From the NCBI RefSeq assembly GCF_002934065.1, contig NZ_CP018049.1, forward strand, positions 1,486,501 through 1,550,500: 64,000 nt of DNA, in the 5' to 3' direction. Both the position numbers and the translations under genes were made by a program. The DNA is from Pseudomonas orientalis (GTDB taxonomy: Bacteria > Pseudomonadota > Gammaproteobacteria > Pseudomonadales > Pseudomonadaceae). This document shows positions 57,642 to 64,000 of this stretch, piece after piece; within the stretch, counting starts at the first letter, position 1, and every line of letters begins with the position of its first letter. The notes under the pieces were generated by a model that searched no databases, was not told the origin of the DNA, and saw only the letters and a list, made by a program, of their open reading frames with translations.

Positions 57642-58394
57642 ATGCGTTTATTACGGATAGGCCTGGCGCTGTGGCTGCTGGGCTGCGTGGGCCTGGCCCA
57701 GGCGGCCCTGACCTTCCCGGCCTTGACCGGGCGGGTGGTGGACAACGCCCAGATGATCGACCCGGCGGTGCGCGAGCAACTGACCCAGCAATTGCAGGCG
57801 CTGGAGCAGACGTCCGGTGACCAGATCGTGGTGGTCACCGTCCCCGACCTGCAGGGCGTGCCGATTGAAGACTACGGTTATCAATTGGGCCGCGCGTGGG
57901 GCATCGGCCAGAAGGGCAAGGACAACGGCGCGCTGTTGCTCGTGGCCCGCGACGAGCGAAAGTTGCGCATCGAAGTCGGCTACGGCCTGGAAGGTGTGCT
58001 GACGGATGCGCAGTCCTGGGTGATCATCAATCAGGTGATTGCGCCCAAGTTCAAGGCCGGCAATTTCAGCCAGGGCATCAGCGACGGTGTGGCGGCTATG
58101 ATCCAGGTGGTCGGCGGTGAACCGCTGGCCGTGCCGGCCCGGGTGGCGGATCCGTGGTCCGCCCCGAAGGACAATCCCGCGCTTTCCATCGGTTTCTTCA
58201 TCCTGCTGATCGGCGTGTTGTGGCTGTGTCATCGCATGGGCCTGCCGGTGGGCACTATCCTGCTGGTTATCCTCAGCCTCATCGGGCGTGGTGGGGGCGG
58301 TGGCGGTGGCGGCGGTAGTGGGGGAGGCGGCGGCGGTGGTTTCCGCGGCGGCGGTGGCGGTTTCGGCGGTGGCGGGGCTTCGGGCGGCTGGTAA
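57642..58394 (+). CDS. TPM-domain protein with Gly-rich tail (YgcG family)
   Basis: A 250-residue protein with a signal peptide (about 1-21), a periplasmic TPM domain (LTGRVVDNAQMIDPAVREQL; EDYGYQLGRAWGIGQKGKDN; KLRIEVGYGLEGVLTDAQSW), two hydrophobic helices near 180-215, and a tail that is almost all Gly (about 30 residues, ending FGGGGASGGW). TPM domains are named for TLP18.3, Psb32 and MOLO-1. A GTG two codons upstream is an alternative start. Confidence 0.9.
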   Translation: MRLLRIGLALWLLGCVGLAQAALTFPALTGRVVDNAQMIDPAVREQLTQQLQALEQTSGDQIVVVTVPDLQGVPIEDYGYQLGRAWGIGQKGKDNGALLLVARDERKLRIEVGYGLEGVLTDAQSWVIINQVIAPKFKAGNFSQGISDGVAAMIQVVGGEPLAVPARVADPWSAPKDNPALSIGFFILLIGVLWLCHRMGLPVGTILLVILSLIGRGGGGGGGGGSGGGGGGGFRGGGGGFGGGGASGGW

Positions 58395-58425
58395 TGACAA
58401 TAACGAAAATAGAGCATCTACAACC

Positions 58426-59043
58426 ATGGCATTACTGACTGAACACGAGCAGCGCCAAGTGGCCGAGGCGATCGCCCGGGTCGAGCAACAGACCGACGCC
58501 GAACTGGTCACTGTGCTGGCTGCGCGCGCTGATGACTACGCCTACATTCCGTTGCTGTGGGCCAGCCTGATCGCATTGGTGGTACCCGGGGTGGTGCATT
58601 ACTTGTCGGGCTACCTGACCATGTACACCTTGTTGCTGGCGCAGTGGGCGACCTTCATTGTGCTGTGCCTGGTGTTTCGCTTGCCCAAGGTCACCACCCG
58701 TTTGATCCCGCGCTCGGTGCGCCATTGGCGCGCCTCGAACCTGGCGCGCCGTCAGTTCCTCGAGCAGAACCTGCATCACACGCTGGGCAGCACCGGGGTG
58801 CTGATTTTTGTCAGCGAGGCGGAGCGCTATGTGGAAATCCTGGTGGATGACGGCATCTCCAAGCGGTTGGACGACAGCAACTGGGATGGCATCGTCAAGG
58901 CGTTTACCCAGCAGGTGAAGCAGGGGCAAACGCTGGTCGGGTTCATTGCGTGCATCGAGGCCTGTGGTGAATTGCTCAAGGTGCATGTGCCGGTGACGCA
59001 GACGCGCAATGAGCTGCCCAACCGCCTGGTCGTACTCGAATAA
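58426..59043 (+). CDS. TPM-domain membrane protein
   Basis: A 205-residue protein with an N-terminal part of a TPM-like domain (ALLTEHEQRQVAEAIARVEQ, QTDAELVTVLAARADDYAYI), then two membrane helices (LWASLIALVVPGVVHYLSGY and YTLLLAQWATFIVLCLVF) and a C-terminal TPM continuation (GVLIFVSEAERYVEILVDDG). It is split by the membrane segment, as in other members. It lies 31 bases after the first TPM gene. A longer frame running back into the Gly-rich tail is not used. Confidence 0.88.
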   Translation: MALLTEHEQRQVAEAIARVEQQTDAELVTVLAARADDYAYIPLLWASLIALVVPGVVHYLSGYLTMYTLLLAQWATFIVLCLVFRLPKVTTRLIPRSVRHWRASNLARRQFLEQNLHHTLGSTGVLIFVSEAERYVEILVDDGISKRLDDSNWDGIVKAFTQQVKQGQTLVGFIACIEACGELLKVHVPVTQTRNELPNRLVVLE

Positions 59044-59061
59044 CCAGGGCAACACCGTTCT

Positions 59062-59156
59062 AAATGTGGGAGGGGGCTTGCCCCCGATAGCGGTGTGTCA
59101 GCCAGCCTAGCTGTAGCTGACCCACCCTCATCGGGGGCAAGCCCCCTCCCACATTT
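59062..59156. repeat. REPIN (GI type)
   Basis: Two perfect inverted GI REPs between the second TPM gene and the methyltransferase gene. Confidence 0.93.
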
Positions 59157-59263
59157 GGATATACCTTGGCTGTTGGAACTGACCACTGGTCAAATAACTC
59201 CGTGCCGTTGCGGGTTATCCCCCCTAAAATGCCCGGCATTCTTTGCCCGAGGCGTTTTTGTTC

Positions 59264-60481
59264 ATGTCCGTCACCGCTCAACCCGCCAGCTCTGCACCGG
59301 ATCATCATGCCCAGTTCATCGAACTGCTGACCGCAAGCCTGGCGCATAACGCCTTTATCAAGCTGGTGCTGGCCAAGTACGTCGGTGATGAAGCCGAACT
59401 GCAGCGGCTGATCATCAAAGCGGTCACCGTCAAGGAACAGCCCTGCCTGTCCTTCGTCTACCGCTACAAGACCCGCGACATCACCAAGAACCTGGCGCTG
59501 GCCGACGGTGTGGCGGCGATTGCCGAGCTGCTGCCGGCCTCGTTCAAGAACGCGCACCTGTTGTCGCTGACTGACGAAGCCCAGCTGGAATACAGCAAGA
59601 AGAACAAAAGCTCGCTGTTCAAAAGCAAGCCGCAGCAATTGCGTGAGGCGCCATCGGCCGAGCATAACCGCGAGAAAAATCGCTTCCTCGACCTGAGTCG
59701 GCCGTTCCTCGCCGACCTGGGCGTGACCGACGCCAGGCAGGCGCTGATCCCGTCGATGTCGCGCAAGTGGAAGCAGATTAACAAGTTCATCGAAGTGTTC
59801 AGTCATGCGCTGACGTCGTCGCCGTTGCAGCTCGACCAACCCGTACGCGTTGCCGATTTCGGCTCGGGCAAGGGCTACCTCACGTTTGCGATCCACGACT
59901 ACCTGCGCAACACGCTCAAGGCCGAAGGCGAAGTGACCGGTGTCGAGTTGCGCCAGGACATGGTCACCCTTTGCAACGAAGCGGCCGCGCGCCTGGAGCA
60001 CCCGGGGCTGGTGTTCAAGTGCGGCGATGTGCGCAGCGTCGCGCCGAGCCGGCTGGACGTGATGATCGCCCTGCATGCCTGCGATATCGCCACCGATTAT
60101 GCGATTCACACCGGTATCCGTTCCGGTGCGTCGATCATCATGTGTTCACCGTGCTGCCACAAACAGATCCGCCTGCAGATCCAGAGCCCGGCGCTGCTCA
60201 AGCCGATGCTGCAATACGGCCTGCACCTGGGCCAACAGGCGGAAATGGTCACCGACAGCCTGCGCGCCTTGTTTCTCGAAGCCTGTGGCTATGAAACCAA
60301 AGTGTTCGAGTTCATCTCGTTGGAGCACACCAACAAGAACAAGATGATCCTGGCGATCAAGCGTGCCGAGCCTTTGGACAACGCGCAGCTATTGGTGAAA
60401 ATCCAAGAACTCAAGGCGTTCTATCACATCACCGAACACTGCCTGGAAACCCTGCTGCGCGCCGATGGTTTCTTGGCCTGA
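59264..60481 (+). CDS. SAM-dependent methyltransferase, METTL25/RRNAD1-like
   Basis: A 405-residue protein. The first 190 residues form an N-terminal helical domain (AHNAFIKLVLAKYVGDEAEL). The methyltransferase domain follows with the SAM motif VADFGSGKGYLTFAIHDYL near residue 200, GVELRQDMVTLCNEAA, and a late CSPCCHKQIR motif shared with METTL25-type and Methyltransf_32 proteins. The substrate is unknown. It is a single gene between two REPINs; the start MSVTAQPASS is chosen over a Met seven codons upstream. Confidence 0.82.
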   Translation: MSVTAQPASSAPDHHAQFIELLTASLAHNAFIKLVLAKYVGDEAELQRLIIKAVTVKEQPCLSFVYRYKTRDITKNLALADGVAAIAELLPASFKNAHLLSLTDEAQLEYSKKNKSSLFKSKPQQLREAPSAEHNREKNRFLDLSRPFLADLGVTDARQALIPSMSRKWKQINKFIEVFSHALTSSPLQLDQPVRVADFGSGKGYLTFAIHDYLRNTLKAEGEVTGVELRQDMVTLCNEAAARLEHPGLVFKCGDVRSVAPSRLDVMIALHACDIATDYAIHTGIRSGASIIMCSPCCHKQIRLQIQSPALLKPMLQYGLHLGQQAEMVTDSLRALFLEACGYETKVFEFISLEHTNKNKMILAIKRAEPLDNAQLLVKIQELKAFYHITEHCLETLLRADGFLA

Positions 60482-60491
60482 ACATAGGCCC

Positions 60492-60585
60492 CATGTGGGA
60501 GGGGGCTTGCCCCCGATAGCGGTGCATCAGCAACTCATCCAGTGACTGACACTCTGTCATCGGGGGCAAGCCCCCTCCCACATTT
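60492..60585. repeat. REPIN (GI type)
   Basis: Two perfect inverted GI REPs between the methyltransferase gene and the end of the receptor gene. Confidence 0.92.
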
Positions 60586-60626
60586 AGACTCCACTTGGCT
60601 TGAAGACGGGTGTTCAGGTGTAGCAA

Positions 60627-63185
60627 TCAGAAGAACCGCGTCACGCTGATCTTCGCATCGCGCCCCTTGGTATAGGCGCGGTCGCCGCTCAACGCCGGGC
60701 GGAAGTTTTCGTTGAACAGGTTGTCCACGGTGAAGTTCACCTCGGTGCCTTTCAGATACGCTTGCTGCGGTGTCCATTTGGCGAACAGGCCCTGGGTGTT
60801 GTAGCGCTTGTTGCCATACTGGTCGTAGAACAGATCGCCGACCGCGGAGCCCGGGCCGCCGGAATAGTTGTCGCTGGGCAGGCGGTGGGTGGCGCCGATG
60901 AACTGGCCCATCCAGCCTACCTGGGCATCCCAGGCCGGAATGTGGGTACCCAGCACCAGCACCCATTTGGTCGGCGGGATATCCCGCGCTGCCACGTCCG
61001 GGCCCCAGGGGTTGGTATAGGCGCCTTCGTGCTGGCCTTTGGCATAGGCGAATGACACCGAGCCGAACACGTAGGTAGAGTTATAGATCGACTCCACTTC
61101 GATGCCCTTGATCGTCAGGCCGCCGATATTGCGGTAGTTGGACATCGCCCCCGCTGGGCAGGCGGAGCCAATCGTGCCGCCGTTGACGGCCTGGTTCCGG
61201 CACCCCACGCCGGTGGCCTTGAAGATTTCGTCTTCGACCTTGTTGTGGAACAAGGTGGTGCGCAATTGCAGGTTGTCATCCTGGGCGACGAGATTGTCGA
61301 AGTGAGTGATGTTGCCCAGGGTAATCGAGGTGATGCGCTCCGGGTCCAGGTCCACGCTGGTGGCGGTGCGGCTGCCCAGGCCCTGCACTTCGTATTGCTC
61401 GTCGATCACCGGCGCACGCCAGGTCTGGCTCCAGTTGGCGAACAGGCCGACATTTGGCGTGACGGTCCAGAACAGCGCCAGGCGCGGCGACCAGCCGGTG
61501 TAGGTGCGGTCGCTGTAGTCGTGGCCGATCGCAGGGTCAGGGTTGTTGTAGTACGGCGCATCATTGCCTTCGCCCCGGTTGCGCACATGGTCGTAGCGCA
61601 GCGACGGGGTGATGGTCAGGTCGCCCAGGGTCACCGCGTCCTGGATGAAGAAGCTGTTGGTGTCGACCTTGCCGTGGGGCATGAAGCCTGGCTGGAAATG
61701 GCCGTAGTTATAGCGCGGCGTATTGTAGGTGCTGCCGGGCATCCACATTTCGGTATCGCGCACGTGCTTGCGTACCTGCCCGCCGACTGTCAGCGCATGC
61801 TGCAGGGGGCCGGTGTCGAACAGGCTGACGTTGCGGATATCCAGATGCTTGTCGGTGTAGGCGGTGTCCATCTTGCGCCCGCCGGTGGCCAACTGGAAAA
61901 ACGCGGTGGCGTCACGCTCGTCGCTTTGTTCGGTGTTGGACTGGGAGTACTTGACGGTCACGTCCACCAGCGGGTTGTCCAGCGGCTGGTAGTGGTACTT
62001 GCCCGACCAGGTGGTGTCGACGGTATCGCGGTGCGCCAGAAAGCGCTTGAGTGCACCTTCGTAACCGTAGCGGTCGATGTTGAGCTGGGTCGGCGGTGTC
62101 GGGTAGCTGGCGGCGGAGAAGGGCGTCCAGCGGTTGCTGTGGGAGCGCGAGTAGGACAGGCCGACACTGTGCTCCTCGGTGAAGTAAGCGTTGACCTTGA
62201 ACAGCTTGCCGTCCACATCCTGGGCGCTGTTGGGCAAGCGTTGAGGATTGATCGGGTACTGGTTGTTCTCGTTGGGCAGCTTGGCGGCCACCTTCATGTC
62301 GCCGCCGTCGCGTTGGGTCAGATAGGCCAGCGCATCGAAACGGCCGTCGTCGGTGCGGCCGTACACGGCACTGCTGTAGACCTGTTCATGGTCGTTGCTC
62401 GAGTAGCCGTATTTGAGCATTGCGCCGCTGTTGCGGCCGTCCTTGAGCAGGTCCGGGGCATCCTTGGTGGTCATGTTGACCGTGCCGCCAAAGCCGCCGT
62501 TGCCGGTGAACGGTGAGTTCGGGCCTTTTTCTACCTCAATGCTCTTGATCAGCTCGGGCTCGATAAAGACGGTGCCCTGCTGGTAGCGCTCGAAACCACT
62601 CTTGGTCGCGCCATCCACGGTCATCGGCACGTCTTCGGCATCGCCGAAGCCACGGATGTTGATGGTTTGGCCGCCGGGCTTGAGCGAGCCGCCCTGGCTC
62701 ACGCCGGGCAGGGTCTGCAACAGGCTGGGGATGTTATTGGACTGGTAGCGGTCAATGTCGGCCTGGGTCAGGGTGGAGCGGTTGACGGTACTGGAGTCCA
62801 CTTCGTTGCCGGTGCCGATCACGCTCGAGGTATCGAGCTGGATTGCGCGGCCTTGCGTGGTCCTGGCCGCATCGGCGCGCACCACGTAGGTCGTGCCAAC
62901 CTTGATCAGGGTGAAGTCGGCGCCTTTGAGCAGGCTGCGAATCGCCTCTTCTGCGCTGTACTCCCCTTTGAGAGCCGGCGCCTGCACATGCTTGAGCAAC
63001 GCCTCATCGAACAGCAGCTGGATCTTCGCCTGCCGGGCCACCTGGCTCAGGGAGGTCGCCAACGGCTGGGCCGGCAGTTGCAGCGTGAATGACTCGGCCT
63101 GGGCGCTGACGCTGAACGCCAGGCAGGTGGCAAGCAGGGTCGGCCGTAGAAACAGGTGCGAAGCAGGGCAAGGCGCGCGAAACAT
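60627..63185 (-). CDS. TonB-dependent receptor with STN signalling domain, heme-receptor-like
   Basis: An 852-residue outer-membrane receptor. Signal peptide 1-30, then an STN domain (about 31-105, FTLQLPAQPLATSLSQVARQ) that contacts a FecR-type anti-sigma factor. The plug (QTINIRGFGDAEDVPMTVDG) and 22-strand barrel follow, ending in VTRFF. WSQTWRAPVIDEQYEVQ recalls the FRAP-type segment of heme/hemoglobin receptors such as HasR. It sits behind a FecR gene on the same strand, so cell-surface signalling is likely. No hemophore gene (hasA) follows, so the ligand is uncertain. Confidence 0.85.
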   Translation of the reverse strand: MFRAPCPASHLFLRPTLLATCLAFSVSAQAESFTLQLPAQPLATSLSQVARQAKIQLLFDEALLKHVQAPALKGEYSAEEAIRSLLKGADFTLIKVGTTYVVRADAARTTQGRAIQLDTSSVIGTGNEVDSSTVNRSTLTQADIDRYQSNNIPSLLQTLPGVSQGGSLKPGGQTINIRGFGDAEDVPMTVDGATKSGFERYQQGTVFIEPELIKSIEVEKGPNSPFTGNGGFGGTVNMTTKDAPDLLKDGRNSGAMLKYGYSSNDHEQVYSSAVYGRTDDGRFDALAYLTQRDGGDMKVAAKLPNENNQYPINPQRLPNSAQDVDGKLFKVNAYFTEEHSVGLSYSRSHSNRWTPFSAASYPTPPTQLNIDRYGYEGALKRFLAHRDTVDTTWSGKYHYQPLDNPLVDVTVKYSQSNTEQSDERDATAFFQLATGGRKMDTAYTDKHLDIRNVSLFDTGPLQHALTVGGQVRKHVRDTEMWMPGSTYNTPRYNYGHFQPGFMPHGKVDTNSFFIQDAVTLGDLTITPSLRYDHVRNRGEGNDAPYYNNPDPAIGHDYSDRTYTGWSPRLALFWTVTPNVGLFANWSQTWRAPVIDEQYEVQGLGSRTATSVDLDPERITSITLGNITHFDNLVAQDDNLQLRTTLFHNKVEDEIFKATGVGCRNQAVNGGTIGSACPAGAMSNYRNIGGLTIKGIEVESIYNSTYVFGSVSFAYAKGQHEGAYTNPWGPDVAARDIPPTKWVLVLGTHIPAWDAQVGWMGQFIGATHRLPSDNYSGGPGSAVGDLFYDQYGNKRYNTQGLFAKWTPQQAYLKGTEVNFTVDNLFNENFRPALSGDRAYTKGRDAKISVTRFF

Positions 63186-63260
63186 GAGATCCCCCGGTGC
63201 GGCTAAATAGCCAAAAAGGTGTGCGTATCAAACGCAGACGGGAGGAAGACGGGGCACGCA

Positions 63261-63302
63261 AAAAAATCCACACATGCGAATGCAAAATATTCTCATGTGT
63301 GG
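63261..63302 (-). terminator. Terminator hairpin between the fecR-like gene and the receptor gene
   Basis: On the minus strand CCACACATGAGAAT pairs with ATTCGCATGTGTGG (one mismatch in 14) around a 7-base loop, followed by ATTTTTTT. It starts two bases past the fecR-like stop codon. Confidence 0.9.
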
Positions 63303-63303
63303 C

Positions 63304-64000
63304 TTATTTGCTTGATTCGATTCGCACAATGCCGTCGGCGGACGTCACGGTTTTCACCGGTAACAGGGCGGGCAGGGCGTTGAGCAGTGCGTCCGGGTCA
63401 TTCACATTCAGGTTGCCCGACACCTTGAGTTGCGCCACCGCCTTGCTGACCTGCAAGGGCGCCTGGGGACGGTAAAGGCTCAATTCGTCGATCAGGCTGG
63501 CCAACTCGCGGTTACGAAACGCCAAGTGCCCGCTGCGCCAATCAGCGACGTCTTCGGCGTTCAGGCTTTGCTGTTGCAACGTGCCCCTGGCGTACTGGTA
63601 AATGGCGCGCTGCCTGGCCTGGAGCAACGTGGCAGGGCTTTTTGCATCCGGTTCGAAGGCCACTTGGCCATGGGCCACGCTGACCACCAGTTGCTGTTCA
63701 CTGCGGCGCACATCGAAACCGGTGCCCACCACTCGCACATTCGCCTCACCGGCTTGTACGTACAGCGGGCGCTCCTGGTCGGCGGCCACTTCGATGTACA
63801 GCTGGCCTTTGTCCAGGTGAAGGATGCGCTGGTGCGCGGTGAAATCCACGTGAATGCGGGTGTTGGCGTTCACATACAAGGTGCTGCCGTCGGGCAGGTG
63901 CAGGGTGCGCATGCCCTTGGCATGGCCGGCAACCTGGGCGTGATACAGCTCGCGTGGCGCACCGAGATGAGGGGCAAGAACGGCGCAGAGCAAGGCGGCC
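63304..64000 (-). CDS. FecR-family anti-sigma/sigma-regulator, N-terminus beyond window
   Basis: The C-terminal 231 residues of a FecR-type inner-membrane protein. The periplasmic FecR domain is visible (RTLHLPDGSTLYVNANTRIH, GQLYIEVAADQERPLYVQAG, RVVGTGFDVRRSEQQLVVSV), followed by a C-terminal STN-like domain (YRPQAPLQVSKAVAQLKVSG). The cytoplasmic sigma-binding part and the membrane helix lie mostly outside the window, as would the partner ECF sigma factor gene. It should relay the receptor's signal to the sigma factor. Confidence 0.9.
   Translation of the reverse strand, partial: AALLCAVLAPHLGAPRELYHAQVAGHAKGMRTLHLPDGSTLYVNANTRIHVDFTAHQRILHLDKGQLYIEVAADQERPLYVQAGEANVRVVGTGFDVRRSEQQLVVSVAHGQVAFEPDAKSPATLLQARQRAIYQYARGTLQQQSLNAEDVADWRSGHLAFRNRELASLIDELSLYRPQAPLQVSKAVAQLKVSGNLNVNDPDALLNALPALLPVKTVTSADGIVRIESSK

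Noticed and set aside
60627..63185. Firm assignment of the receptor as HasR
   Set aside because: STN, FecR and a heme-receptor-like segment fit, but no hasA/hasDEF genes follow on this side, so the specific name is not supported.

Overview
The window looks like chromosomal DNA of a fluorescent Pseudomonas (P. fluorescens group). The basis is gene content and order: a bra/liv transporter, an emhRABC (ttgRABC-like) efflux locus with a TtgR-type operator, xenB, a pca cluster with GATAATC operators, a CcoM-like peptide, and about a dozen REP/REPIN repeats of the TGTGGGAGGGGGCTTGCCCCCGAT kind. No rRNA, tRNA, CRISPR array, transposase or prophage gene was seen. The window opens inside one operon and closes inside another.

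Layout. 1-1863 (minus): a bufferin-type RiPP operon, precursor bufA1, MNIO enzyme bufB and partner bufC (cut by the window edge). 2093-7087 (minus): a branched-chain amino acid ABC transporter, livK-[hairpin]-livHMGF. 7429-12227 (plus): a DUF2288 protein and a 1411-residue toxin-like protein preceded by nested palindromes. 12262-15029 (minus): a MHYT-GGDEF-EAL c-di-GMP enzyme and a YkgJ-type Cys-cluster protein. 15269-16615: an MFS transporter, followed by a 0.7-kb block of non-coding repeats. 17343-20189 (minus): rapA. 20409-23912: a Pseudomonas-specific small protein, a LysR/RidA/class V aminotransferase group, and two small proteins, one resembling cbb3 oxidase subunit CcoM. 24069-26071 (minus): a phosphate permease and a small charged protein.

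26580-37370 (plus) holds the whole protocatechuate branch of the beta-ketoadipate pathway, in the order pcaR, pcaK, pcaIJ, pcaF, pcaHG, pcaT, pcaB, pcaD, pcaC. Uptake (PcaK, PcaT), ring cleavage (PcaHG), conversion to 3-oxoadipate (PcaB, PcaC, PcaD), CoA transfer (PcaIJ, of the longer CatIJ type) and thiolysis (PcaF) are all encoded. GATAATC-type PcaR sites lie in front of pcaR and pcaI. A polysaccharide deacetylase lipoprotein and an OprD-family porin follow on the minus strand.

39958-46647: emhABC with divergent repressor emhR. 46952-48460 (minus): an ArsR regulator, a 31-codon membrane peptide and XenB, with three copies of a 14-bp motif upstream; acpH is divergent. 49313-50859 (minus): olsBA for ornithine lipids, divergent from a serine hydrolase gene, with Pho-box-like sequences for both directions. 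52600-54337: YceI and a ClsB-like phospholipase D. 54482-56773 (minus): bglX. 57012-59043: lemA and two TPM-domain genes. 59264-60481: a METTL25-like methyltransferase. 60627-64000 (minus): an STN-domain TonB-dependent receptor and its FecR-type anti-sigma factor, with a strong terminator hairpin between them.

All assignments come from reading translations, motifs and gene order. No database search was run.
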